Positions 1-9,993 of a DNA stretch of 64,000 nt are shown in pieces; position 1 is the first letter of the stretch; the number at the start of each line of letters is the position of its first letter. The notes beneath the pieces were generated by a model. It ran no database searches, had not been told where the DNA came from, and saw only the letters and a list, made by a program, of their open reading frames with translations. The DNA comes from Leuctra nigra (taxonomy: Eukaryota; Arthropoda; Insecta; Plecoptera; Leuctridae): assembly GCA_934045905.1 (NCBI GenBank), contig OW203768.1, forward strand, positions 21,838,770-21,902,769, read 5' to 3'. Both the position numbers and the translations under genes were made by a program.

Positions 1-496
1 GCAGGGATGAAAATGTAGTAAATATTTCAAGATTATGGAATAAAATGTCCCTAAAATTAGACTGAAAATTGGCAAAACTACCTTAAATGTTGGTACCAAT
101 GACCATGCAAAGTTTTAAGTTGGTCGGTTAATCGGTTCTAGTTTAAATTACAAAAATCACCGGAAAATGGTTTCAAATTTGAACCAATGGGAGGATTTGG
201 CTGAAATTTATTATGATTGGGTACAATGTTGGTTGCAATGACTTTGCTAAATTTCAAATTGATCGGACCAACCAATCAAAAGATTTTTTTTTTAATGTGA
301 ACCAATCAGGGGACTTCAAAAATATAAGGGTCTGCAACGCCCGGAAATGGTCAGTACATGTGTGCAAAATTTCAGCTAGATCGAAGAAAAACTGTGACTT
401 GTATATCGTCAGTAACAGAAAAAAAAACACACACACAAAAAAAAACAGAGGTCCGTGCCAAAAGAGCCAAAAGGAGACGCTCGCTTCGCTCGCTCA
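1..496 (-). mobile_element. Helentron-like non-autonomous element, copy 1 (cut by window edge)
   Basis: On the minus strand the element begins at 496 with TGAGCGAGCGAAGCGAGCG and continues out of the window to the left. The next part reads GTCTCCTTTTGGCTCTTTTG on the minus strand, followed by a T-rich stretch and a segment containing GCTGAAATTTTGCACACATG. The same order recurs in copies 2, 3, 8 and 10. There is no coding capacity; small ORFs here are translations of the repeat. The other end is not visible. Confidence 0.6.
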
Positions 497-576
497 ATAA
501 ATGATGTGAATAGGCCACATTAATACATCTGTACTGTACACCAGCTGTTTAAAAGCATGCACATTTTGGTAAATAA

Positions 577-1371
577 CTAGGAAAACGCTCAGTGTAACGC
601 GTTGATGAGCGAGCACGGATACGCGCAAATTCTCGAACCGGAAATGCGTACACAACGCACAGAAAACATATACATCCATATTGAATTGATTATGATATCA
701 ACTTAAAAGTGTATGCTTTTCATCGAAACTTTAAAATAGCATCTAAGCACCTGGTTCATAAAGCAAATCAGAATCAATTTTCAATTGGCACTGGAAAACA
801 TTCATTTCGATACTTCATTACTGACAGATATTAAAAATGTAAATAACTTCATACGTTCTTAACTGATTGGGATGAAATTTTGTAAAATAAGAGACAATAT
901 TGGTCTTAATGATCATGCAAAATATGAGTTTGATCAGAATTATCGAAGACCGTTTACATTTTTCAGCCTATCAGGAGATATTTATTTAAATTTTAACCAA
1001 TGAATGGATTAAAAAAAAAATTGTATGCAAACAGAGAAGGTTGGTTTTACATGTGTACAACATTTCAGCTCGATCAAAGAAAAACTCTGACCTGTATAGC
1101 CAAAAAATGAGTTTGATCAGATTTATCGAAGACCAGTTTCATTTTTCAACCTACCATCAGGAGATGTTTATTTAAATTTTAACCAATCAATTTTTTTCAA
1201 AAAAATTAGGGGTCAGCAAACAGAAAAGGTTGTCTCCACATGTGTGCAAAATTTCAGCTCGATCGAAGAAAAACTCTGACCTGTATAGCGTCAGTAAACG
1301 GAAAAAAAACAAAAAAAAAACAGAGGTCCGTGCCAAAAGAGCCAAAAGGAGACGCTCGCTTCGCTCGCTCA
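577..1371 (-). mobile_element. Helentron-like non-autonomous element, copy 2
   Basis: Both ends are visible. The minus-strand 5' end at 1371 is TGAGCGAGCGAAGCG. The 3' end at 577 reads GAGCGTTTTCCTAG and is followed by T. Just inside the 3' end, GCTCGCTCA is the reverse complement of the first nine bases, giving an asymmetric inverted repeat. After it comes a short hairpin (CGCTCA...TGAGCG). Known Helentron/Helitron2 elements have this arrangement and insert between two T residues. No Rep/helicase is encoded. Confidence 0.6.
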
Positions 1372-1759
1372 AAAAGGTACAGATAATGATTTTTCACTTT
1401 CTTTGAATATTTTGTCATTATTAAGACTATTAGTGACAGAATGCATTAAAAAATATATCATATTTTATTTTGTAAAAATTTTATTATAATGCCAACTTTC
1501 TAGAAACTAGTAGAATTATGATTTACAGTTATTTTGCAAGTTGATATTAATGACATTATACAACGAACGGAGCACAAATATTTATACTGGATTTTATGTT
1601 TTAGGAGTCTCAACAAATATCCTAATATAATGCAATTTTTGTTTTTTAATTAAATTTTAAAACGGGATAGTTATAAGGCCGGTGTGACACTTCCCTAGAA
1701 TCACACTTCCCCCGGGTGGCCCTAATTTTTTTTTCCAAAAACCAACCAATTAATACTTA

Positions 1760-2577
1760 CTAGGAAAACGCTCAGTGTAACGCGTTGATGAGCGAGCACG
1801 GGTACGTGCAAATTCTCGAACCGGAAATGCGTACACAACGCACAGAAAACATATACCTACATCCATATTGAATAGAAATATGATCACTAAATGAACATAA
1901 AAGTATTTAATGCTTTTCATCGAAACTTGAAAATAGCATCAAAGCACCCTGGTAAATATAGCAAATCAGATTCAATTCAAGTGGCACTGGAAAACATTCA
2001 TTTCGATACTTCATATCTGACAGATTTGAAAAATGTCAATAAGTTTATACGTTCTTAACTGATTGGGATGAAATTTTGTAAAATAAGAGACAATGTTGGT
2101 CTTAATGATCATGCAAAATATGAGTTTGATCAGAATTATCGAAGACCGTTTTCATTTTTCAGCCTATCAGGATATATTTTTTTAAATTTTAACCAATAAA
2201 TGGATTTCAAAAAAATTTGTGTCTGTAAACAGAGTAGGTTGGTTTTACATGTGTGCAAAATTTCAGCTCGATCGAAGAAAAACTGACCTGTATAGCCAAA
2301 ATATGAGTTTGATCAGTTTTATAAAAGACCATTGTCATTTTTCAACCTACCATCAGGAGATGTTTATTTAAATTTTAGCCAATGAATGGATTTAAAAAAA
2401 TTTTGGGGTCAGCAACGCCCAGAGAGTGTCCGAACATGTGTGCAAAATTTCAGCTCGATCGAAGAAAATCTGTGACCTATGTAGCCTCAGTAACAGAAAA
2501 AAAAAAAAAAAAAACACAAAAAAAAACAGAGGTCCGTGCCAAAAGAGCCAAAAGGAGACGCTCGCTTCGCTCGCTCA
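1760..2577 (-). mobile_element. Helentron-like non-autonomous element, copy 3
   Basis: This 818-bp copy has both termini: CTAG at 1760 (minus-strand 3' end) and TGAGCGAGCG at 2577 (5' end). Its length nearly equals that of copy 8 (815 bp), so about 0.8 kb is the standard size. It lies in the same orientation as copies 1 and 2, with gaps of 80 and 388 bp. Confidence 0.62.
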
Positions 2578-2596
2578 ATTAATGAAGCGAACAATT

Positions 2597-3199
2597 AAAA
2601 ATGTACCAAGGGATAACCTTAAGTTTGTCCTTTACTAATCATGATTAAAATTTCAAATCATTTCGTCAAAACATTTTCTCTCCAATCGTATCCAATAGGA
2701 GTCGTGGAAACCATTCGTTCTCAAAAATGTTAGAGAATTTAATTCGAAATGGAGCATACTTTCTGTTTACTTATTACTTTAGTATTAGCAGTCAGAACAC
2801 ACCATATCCCACGCTTCAGAATTCTAATTGTTTAAATAAATAAGACAGTCAGCCTATCTGAAGTATTTGTCAGAAAAATTATCGCGTCCCGGCTTCGATG
2901 ACCGTGACGTCACTCCCACGTTCTTACGCCCCGAGCAGCACCAGTCCGAAATATCAAATACCTACTACATAAGGCGGTAAAATAATAAGAAAGACGCAAC
3001 CACGCTTTTGACGTGGTTATACGGCGCCCAGGGAGACAAGAAAATAGCTAATTTTTCACCAAAAATCCACTAATTATTACTAATTAACGAAACAAAAAAT
3101 AAAAAATGTACCAAGGGATAACCCTAAGTTTGTCATTTATCTAATCACCATTAAAATTTCAAGTAATTTGGTCTACCCATTTCGTCTCCAATCGTATCG
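2597..3199. repeat. Rearranged interspersed repeat ending in CCAATCGTATC
   Basis: Two direct copies of a roughly 100-bp segment (2597-2693 and 3101-3199) share AATGTACCAAGGGATAACC and end in TCTCCAATCGTATC. The same family appears as inverted-repeat elements at 27235-27700 and 46393-46650, where its two ends face each other. The interior GAGACAAGAAA...CTAATTATTACTAATTAA also recurs there. No coding potential is seen. Confidence 0.5.
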
Positions 3200-3218
3200 C
3201 AAAAAGTGTCAACAAAAA

Positions 3219-3244
3219 GGGGGGGGTAACCCCCCCCCCCCCCT
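3219..3244. repeat. G-run/C-run hairpin
   Basis: A run of G is separated by TAA from a run of about 15 C. It can fold into a G:C hairpin and is a difficult template, so its length is unreliable. Confidence 0.7.
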
Positions 3245-3311
3245 TCAACTTATCTAATCTGCACTGTGGATGGAGGGAAGAATCGTTTAGAATGTGTTGA
3301 TAAAGGGAGAG

Positions 3312-3404
3312 ATGAAGTTAAAGAGCAGCTTCTCAGTCACTAGGACTATGGAGCTCGGAGTTCTCGCAGCGATCTTGTTCTGTGAGGCGCCTGCGCACAG
3401 TGAG
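3312..3404 (+). CDS. Signal-peptide first exon of a PI-PLC X-domain-like secreted protein
   Basis: ATG at 3312 opens 31 codons that end at a good donor (GAG|gtaagt), phase 0. An in-frame second ATG at 3348 begins MELGVLAAILFCEAPAHSE, a hydrophobic core followed by small residues as in a cleavable signal peptide. It may be the true start. The next exon (3697-3828) also starts in phase 0 and resembles the N-terminal part of secreted arthropod PLC-X-domain proteins, so the two exons are joined by context. No promoter was recognised. The gene appears degenerate downstream. Confidence 0.5.
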
Positions 3405-3488
3405 GTAAGTTCAGAGATTTTAATTGAGGGAGCGTAGCGAAGCCAGCGTTACAATAATGTCACCTTTTCTGTTTGGTGGTCAGTGGCA

Positions 3489-3660
3489 CCCAATGAGGTA
3501 GGTATTAATAACACATGACCCTCTTGACATGTTCCTAGTGGCGTCCTATGATGAGAGTATTATTGCACATCACCTTCTTGGCGTGGTCCTAGTGGTGCCC
3601 TATAATAAGAATAGTATAATTGACACATGGCCCTCTTGACGGGGACCTAGTGGCGCCCTA
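3489..3660 (+). repeat. Degenerate tandem copies of the downstream exon segment, inside the intron
   Basis: Three imperfect units of about 55-62 bp, each built around GACCCTCTTGACGGGGACC-like sequence followed by TAGTGGCGCCCTATGA. They match the coding segment at 3773-3811 of the next exon (Asp-Pro-Leu-Asp-Gly-Asp, Val-Val-Ala-Leu-Tyr-Asp). Part of the exon has therefore been duplicated into the preceding intron, where it has decayed. Confidence 0.6.
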
Positions 3661-3696
3661 TGCTGATAGTATTGTGTTACAGAAGCATGTTCAGAG

Positions 3697-3828
3697 CTCG
3701 GCGTAGGCAACACGGTGTCCTCCCTAGTACTGACGGACACCCCACGTCACTTGGAGGTCAACTGGTGGTTTGCTGACCCTCTTGACGGGGACGTGGTGGC
3801 GCTCTATGACCAGGAGCCGAGTGTGAAC
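3697..3828 (+). CDS. Second exon of PI-PLC X-domain-like protein
   Basis: Forty-four open codons in phase 0. The protein contains SSLVLTDTPRHLEVNWW and then FADPLDGDVVALYDQEPS. This pattern (hydrophobic strand, LEVNW, GDxxALY, DP/EP) is what I know from the N-terminal beta-sandwich of secreted arthropod PI-PLC X-domain proteins, where it precedes the catalytic barrel. The acceptor is uncertain: TTCAGAG|CTC at 3697 keeps the phase, whereas the stronger TTACAG at 3682 does not. The donor is AAC|gtaact. The catalytic X domain is not found in this window. Confidence 0.5.
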
Positions 3829-3959
3829 GTAACTCCGTTATCAATTGTCATGGTAACGAAAAGCTACAATACGAGATAACCAAATGAGCTCATTAAAAAT
3901 TATGAATCTGTAATCTTTCTGTTTCCGTTACTCAGATATAGAAGGCCCAAGGTCCACTT

Positions 3960-4030
3960 ATCGAATACTAGCTGACCTGCCCGGCGTTGCTCGTGCTGGT
4001 GGGGAGTGGTACCTACATAAAAGCAGAAAA
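3960..4030 (+). repeat. LINE-like repeat fragment (TAGCTGACC...CCGGCGTTG)
   Basis: The sequence ACTAGCTGACCTGCCCGGCGTTGCTCGTG resembles a motif frequent in insect RTE-type LINE debris. No reverse transcriptase is present here. Confidence 0.35.
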
Positions 4031-4373
4031 CCCGGGAGATAGTTTCACACTTGACAATGCTGACGGCGCTCTCGCAATTTAAACTGATACGTCCATGCAT
4101 CTCTGGCGCAGTTATATAGGCTCGGTTCTATGTTCTATTTGTTACTACATGTTTCCAGAATGTTCTGGGCTCGCGTCGAAACGAAAACTATAAAAACACA
4201 CGTGTACTATTCAGAATTCGTCAAAGTTATCAAAATGTTCGGCCGCTGGATTAGATGACTAAGCTATGAGGTTGCGTAATATTGGCTCCAGGTTTCCAGG
4301 AAGTAAGTCTTATGCTGAAGTCATGTTTCTTGTCCCTTTTAAGTCAAGGTCATCAAATATTTACCACTAAGGG

Positions 4374-4746
4374 GTGGTTTGGGGGAGTTTGGTCAAAGGG
4401 TTTAGGAATAGGGATGTGACCCGACGTGAATACATTATTATTCTCATTTCTTTAATTAGGGGAGGTTTGGGGGAGGGGGTGAGTAGCCTGAAATGTGGGC
4501 AGGTTGACGAAGTACACGTGTGCAAAATATTTATGAGGTCGGTCAATGGTGATGGAGTATATGGCCGAAAGAGTCAATGTAATATTTTCTATTGGGTTGG
4601 TTTTTTCAATTCGGGGGGGGGGGGTGGGGGGGGGGTTTGGGGGAGGGGGTAAGTACCCTACGATGTGCGCAGGATCAAGTAGAATCTCCATACCAAATTT
4701 GGTTGAGATCGGTCAAAGGGTGTAGAAATGTATTAAGAACATACAT

Positions 4747-4821
<75 letters not shown>

Positions 4822-4824
4822 GGC

Positions 4825-4856
<32 letters not shown>

Positions 4857-4905
4857 TGACAGACAGACAGACAGGCAGACAGACAGACAGACAGACAGAC
4901 ATTCT
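4374..4905 (+). repeat. Duplicated LINE-type 3' tail and (CAGA)n microsatellite
   Basis: Two related segments (about 4451-4545 and 4614-4740) share a G-rich stretch, GGGGGAGGGGGT and GATCGGTCAAAGG. The second runs into ACATACATACAGACAGACAG and then roughly 40 CAGA units (4746-4900) with a few single-base interruptions. The phrase CCAAATTT...GAGATCGGTCAAAGGGT before a microsatellite is typical of insect LINE 3' ends. ORFs of Thr-Asp-Arg-Gln or Ser-Val-Cys-Leu repeats are translations of the microsatellite. Confidence 0.65.
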
Positions 4906-5623
4906 ACTTTATAATTTTTTTTTATTAACACACAATATAATACATTTAAATTATAACAAAACAAAGAAAACACCACAAAGCCACGTGGGCTCATCTGTGG
5001 AACGCTAGATACATAAAAAAATATATAGTCACATAGTCAATGGTCTTGTGCACATAACAATAACATAATATGAAAAACAAGCAAAAAAATAGTACAATTA
5101 CACTTAGTACAATTAAAGTAAGAAGAGTCTACCGAGTGAATTATCAGCGCAAGAAATCACAAATTAACAAATTTACAGAAATAAGTTTGACTCAAAATAA
5201 AACACAAAAATGTACATAAAAAAGTGCGTGAAAGGAGAACCCTTCCAATTAATTCAACTACAGCAATTTAATATACAATATATGAAACACGATTCCCTAC
5301 ATCAAGTTAAGTCTGCAAGATTATCTAGAAGCCATTTTTTAAAACATAATTGGACTAATCTGTACTTATCAAGTGATGCAATGTTATTGGGTATTTGGTT
5401 AAAAATAAAAGGGATTAAATATCCAAGTGTCCTCTTTACATTTATGTTTCTGTTTGCCGGAATAACAAATGTTTCTTTATTTTCTAAGCGTGCATTCATA
5501 GTATCGTTCAAATGCCTATTTTTATAATCGTCAATATAATAATATTTTAAGATTAGTCTATATGAAAATAACTTTTCATAGACTGTTTCCTCATGTACTA
5601 AATTGTCTGCGTCAACCCCACAG

Positions 5624-5746
5624 GTAAACGACGTGTCCGGTTACAACGGCACTGATGTACAGACACGACGGTGTCCTCGGAGTTGGCGTTCACCCCTCAG
5701 TGTCTGGGGTATTGGGCGGCGTATGTCAGAGGCGATCAGATACAAG
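5624..5746 (+). pseudogene. Third exon of PI-PLC X-like gene, unit 1 of a tandem array, frame broken
   Basis: The acceptor CCCCACAG|GTA opens in phase 0 and gives VNDVSGYNGTDVQT, expected after the second exon. The second half reads coding-like only in another frame: SSELAFTPQCLGYWAAYVRG (residues typical of the same family), ending at a strong donor (CAAG|gtaagt). A shift lies near 5662-5666. All copies share it, so the exon was either already broken before it was duplicated or carries an unrecognised splice. Confidence 0.45.
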
Positions 5747-5751
5747 GTAAG

Positions 5752-8165
5752 TGTCACAGATAGCGACGTGTGTCCGGTTACAACGGCACTGATGTACAGA
5801 CACGACGGTGTCGTCGGAGTTGGCGTTCACCCCTCAGTGTCTGGGGTATTGGGTGGCGTATGTCAGAGGCGATCAGATGCTACTAGGTAAGTGTCATACT
5901 CCAGTCATTTTACTGAAAAAAATGCTCCAACCCCAAACTAATTGTTTCTAAAAATGATTTTTGACAATATTATTGAGGTCAACCCACATAACTCATAAAC
6001 GAAAGTTTACCAAATTTTGGGCCGCCATTTTGTTTTTATCAAGTGTTTTGTCAAAATCACCATTTAATTTTTAACTTGAAAATGTGAATCAAATTTTTAC
6101 TTTCAATATTTTTTTTTTTTTTGCAATGTTTTGTGCAACTCTAAAAAAATTATCAGCTTGATCGCATTCATTGTTATCCAATCATATTCATTTAAATACA
6201 AAAACATCAATTTTATTAAAACTGCTCTAGTCAAGTCGTCATTTAAGTTATCGACTTCATTTTTGCCCTTAAATATTCCTCACTTGATACACTATGACAT
6301 ATAAAAAGTTTACCGAAATCGGCTATTTATTGCCATTTTTTCTCACGACATTTTCTACTTACATTGACAAAAAAAAAATTGATTCCACATTCATTTTGAG
6401 ATTTAAAGCACATGCTAATTGAAAATAAAAATAAAAAATTACTTTTTTGATCCGTTAAATATAGTTAACAAATAAAAACAAATTATGTACATTTTTGAGT
6501 AGCCATTTTGGTTTTACAGATAATTTTGTAGAAATCACGTATTATTTTTATTCTAATAATGTTTGAATTTCCGGTTAATTTATTACGTGATTAATTATTG
6601 TTGGAAATGTAGAGAATCGAGAAAAAATAATTGTCGCCATTGCTTTTGTTATTTGGCAGGTAATTTCCTTTTTGCAAATAACCTCAAATAAATCAAAACG
6701 GCTCTAAAACGACAGCTATTTGAGCTATTGGCACAAAATTTTCGGAAATTGTACATCACGTGGTACATTATGACATATAAAAATTTACTTAAATCTAACG
6801 ATTGTGTAATAAACTATTAACAAAAAAGGTCGTTCAATAATTTGATAATTATTTGACAAAAAATCTGTAAAATCGAAATGGCTGCCTAAAACTTGGTAAA
6901 CTTTCGTTCAAAAAGTTGCTTAGGTGGACCATAATAAAATGTCATTTATTAAAAGCGTCGCAGTTATATCGGTGTTAAAAATTTGCAGTAAAATTTGAAA
7001 AACATTAATAATTATCATATTTTTTAAGCGACCTTCTTTAGTCAATAGTTTATTTCACAGTCGTTAGATTTAAGTAAATTTTTAATATATCATAATGTAC
7101 CACGTGATGTACAATTTCTGAAAATTTTGTGCCAATAATAGCTCAAATAGCTGTCGTTTTAGAGCCGTTTTGATTTATTTGAGGTTATTTGCAAAAAGGA
7201 AATTACCTGCCAAATAACAAAAGCAATGGCGACAATTATTTTTTCTCGATTCTCTACATTTTTAACAATAATTAATCACGTAATAAATTAACCGGAAATT
7301 CAAACATTATTAGAATAAAAAATAATACGTGATATCTACAAAATTATCTGTAAAAACAAAATGGCTGCTCAAAAATATCTATAATTATTTTTATTTGTTA
7401 ACTATATTTAACGGATCAAAAATGTAATTATTTTATTTTTTATTTTCAATTAGCATGACGTGCTTTAAATCTTAAAATGAATGTGGAATCAAAATTTATG
7501 TCAATGTTAGTAGAAAATGTCGTGAGAAATAATGGCTATAAATAGCCGATTTCGGTAAACTTTTTATATGTCATAGTGTATCAAGTGAGGAATATTTCAG
7601 TGCAAAAATGAAGTCGATAACTTAATGACGACTTGACTATAGAGCAGTTTTAATAAAATTGATGTTTTTGTATTTAAATGAATATGATTGGATAACAATG
7701 AATGCGATCAAGCTGATTATTTTTTTGAAGTTGCACAACACATTGCAAAAAAATAAAAAAATATTGAAAGTAAAAATTTGCTTCACATTTTCAAGTGAAA
7801 AATTAAATGGTGATTTTGACAAAACACTTGATAAAAACAAAATGGCTACCCAAAATTTGGTAAACTTTTGTTTATGAGTTATGTGGGTTGACCTCAATAA
7901 TATTGTCAAAAAACATTTTTAGAAATAATTAGTTTGGGGTCAAATCATAAAGTGACGGGAGTATCACAGGTAGCGACGTGTCCGGTTACAATAGCACTGA
8001 CGTACAGCCACGACGGTGTCCTCGGAGTTGGCGTTCACCCCTCAGTGTCTGGGGTATTGGGCGGCGTATGTCAGAGGCGATCAGGTACTAGGTAAGTGTC
8101 ACAGGTAGCGACGTGTCCGGTTACAATAGCACTGACATACAGCCACGACGGTATCCTCGGAGTTG
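5752..8165 (+). repeat. Tandem copies 2-4 of the PLC-like exon plus splice sites, split by a palindrome
   Basis: The unit is about 132 bp and contains ACAG acceptor, exon and GTAAGTGTCACAG. Unit 2 is 5752-5890, unit 3 is 7967-8100 and unit 4 is 8101-8165 (truncated). Copies are more than 90% alike by eye. Their 3' codons differ (Gln-Ile-Gln, Gln-Met-Leu-Leu and Gln-Val-Leu before the donor). A 2-kb foldback element sits between units 2 and 3. Confidence 0.65.
5894..7966. mobile_element. 2-kb foldback (palindromic) element
   Basis: The left arm (about 5894-6860) and right arm (about 6995-7966) are inverted copies for nearly 1 kb, around a spacer of about 135 bp. For example, TCAAGTGTTTTGTCAAAATC at 6039 is mirrored by GATTTTGACAAAACACTTGA at 7812. 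The ends read ATACTCCAGTCA and TGACGGGAGTAT. It lies inside the duplicated PLC-like exon array. Its small ORFs (such as 7637-7909) arise from AT-rich arms and encode no transposase. TA-flanked ends would suit a Tc1/mariner-type MITE, but the empty site does not resolve cleanly. Confidence 0.75.
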
Positions 8166-8557
8166 CACTAATATTAGCTTATCACGTGCGACTACGTAAA
8201 CTATAAAATAAGACTATAATGATAATAATTATTTACCTGTGCATATTATTCCATCTAATAATAATATCTAATAACACCCAAATTGTTACTAACAAGAATA
8301 ATAAATTTATGTCAACATTCTGTTTTCGACGGCCTCTTTATGGGCGGTATAAAAAAAGACAAAACGCGAAAACTCAAAACGCGAAACACGCTTTATGTGA
8401 AACCGGCTTAAAGGTAACAAACATTGAATTTCACAACAAATGTTGTCATAAGTGGTATTATTTATTCTCTTTTTTTATTGAAGAACAAAATAATTCAATC
8501 TTCTCTTTATATGTAGAGAGCATATCCACGATGCTACTCTTGTGGCTCTTTCTTGTG

Positions 8558-8612
8558 GTTTGTTTGTTTGTTTGTTTGTTTGTTTGTTTGTTTGTTATTG
8601 TTTGTTTGTTTG
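8558..8612 (+). repeat. (TTTG)n microsatellite
   Basis: About twelve GTTT units with one interruption (TTGTTATTG). Confidence 0.85.
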
Positions 8613-8805
8613 TAATTCTGTTTTTATTTTGCTGCACTGCAATCCTATCAACAGATCTATCTGAAATGTTTCACAAGTTCAAATGCCATGTGAGCGGTTA
8701 CTTGAAGGTATAACCACAATACCAATACATACCTATAGCTATTGCACAAGACTGAAAATCCATTTGACCCATGAACTTCTAATTTGACCGACATTTTAGG
8801 GGACT

Positions 8806-9071
8806 CTGACAATATTCAGACAAGTCATGGACGATGTAACAGTTACAGCACGGGCCTCCACAACCATGGGCGTTCACCGGGTTGGGGGGGGGGGGCTTGT
8901 CCCCCTGGCAGAAATCCTGCGGCTGCCCATGTCCACAACCGGCGCCGTCGAGGGACTGATAACAGGTAGTGTCAACAGGGATAACAGGGAGGTCGTCACA
9001 CTAACCCCAAAACACCCCAGTCTCTCTGGCCCAACGACAGCAACTAGCATAGCTACAAGACGACATAAATA
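8806..9071 (+). CDS. Possible exon, unrecognised protein
   Basis: After TATTCAG an open frame reads Val-Met-Asp-Asp, then VTVTARASTTMGVHRVG, a G-run (8884-8894), and LVPLAEILRLPMSTTGAVEG, up to ACAG|gtagtg near 8964. It can also read on to TAA at 9069. GC-rich codon use suggests an exon. The poly-G makes the frame unreliable. The tail (Arg-Glu-Val-Val-Thr...Pro-Ser-Leu-Ser) recurs at 9722-9800, so this region is duplicated. It may belong to the PLC-like gene, but I cannot assign it. Confidence 0.3.
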
Positions 9072-9239
9072 ATTATTGATATCTGATGTTGCATGTAATA
9101 CGAAGGCTCCGTTTATCAAAGCATTAATTTCTCATCTGACCACTTCTGGAAGATCTTTTATGATAAGGACTTATATTTCTGACAATAGACTTGATTGTTA
9201 TCTTGTATTATGATTGATGACGTATCATTATTGAGATGA

Positions 9240-9332
9240 CACACCTGACATTGGGAATCTGGGAGATAACATAAACAACTGAAGGCAGCCGAAGTGCAAA
9301 AGTGGTTACTATTCACTACTGTCCAGATTTAG
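9240..9332 (+). promoter_or_regulatory. Candidate 5'-UTR exon of the 13.7-kb secreted gene
   Basis: CTGAAGGCAG...GGAAGTG-like sequence ending at a donor (TTTAG|gtaagtagaata) resembles 61190-61293, which lies upstream of the third leader exon at 63623. Both leader exons are preceded by an acceptor-like TTCTGTTACA(A)G. This suggests a non-coding first exon spliced to the leader exon over 4.3 kb here. It is inferred only from the similarity of the two regions. Confidence 0.35.
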
Positions 9333-9689
9333 GTAAGTAGAATAATTAAGTAGCATAGAACTTGAAGAATATTTAACATTTTACGAACAGCTTAATATGC
9401 TTGTTTGGAAATATTTGTCAAATGCATTTTTTTTTATGTCACTGCTCCTTTTTACGTATGTTGCCATCCATGCATTTCCAAGGTATATAATGGAGCAGCA
9501 ACTTCCACACATGTATTTATTCGCGTGCAATGCGAAGGTTAACCTTTTTTAAGCGACCAGAGCGTTTTCCAAGTTATTTTAATGGCAGCAACTTTTACTC
9601 CTTTACATGCATCGTTATACAGGAATTTATTTAAGGTTCGTAACTCGGGATTTCATGTGAATGAGTCGTTAGCTCTCTGCGCCCTTTCC

Positions 9690-9869
9690 CAAGGACGGTG
9701 TAACGTCCGTAGAGAGTCTGATAACAGGTGGAGGGAGGTCGTCACACAGCCCCCAAACACCCCAGTCTCTCTGGCTCAACGGCAGCAGCTAGCAGGCCAG
9801 AGTTGTAGGGTCACCCATCCAACCGCTGACCGCGCTCATGATCTGACGAAAACCGAGATATTTTATTAA
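9690..9869 (+). pseudogene. Diverged duplicate of the 8960-9060 coding-like segment
   Basis: GGGAGGTCGTCACAC, CAAACACCCCAGTCTCTCTGG and ACGGCAGCAGCTAGCA repeat the segment at 8989-9053 with substitutions. The open frame ends at 9869. No splice site of good quality was found, so it is probably duplicated gene debris. Confidence 0.35.
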
Positions 9870-9993
9870 AATACATCGGCCATTGGGTAAAGATGGCAAC
9901 CGTAAATGTGTTAGTACTCATTAAATCAACTATCTAAGAAAGAATTGGGTATTGGTATTACCATAAAAATAATTTCATGTAAAAGTAGGTAGT

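Noticed and set aside
4592..5008. ORFs of Thr-Asp-Arg-Gln and Ser-Val-Cys-Leu repeats on both strands
   Set aside because: Direct translation of the CAGA microsatellite; no splice or start context.
7637..7909. 90-codon hydrophobic minus-strand ORF
   Set aside because: Lies in the arm of the 2-kb palindrome with AT-driven Phe/Ile/Leu composition; no support as a gene.
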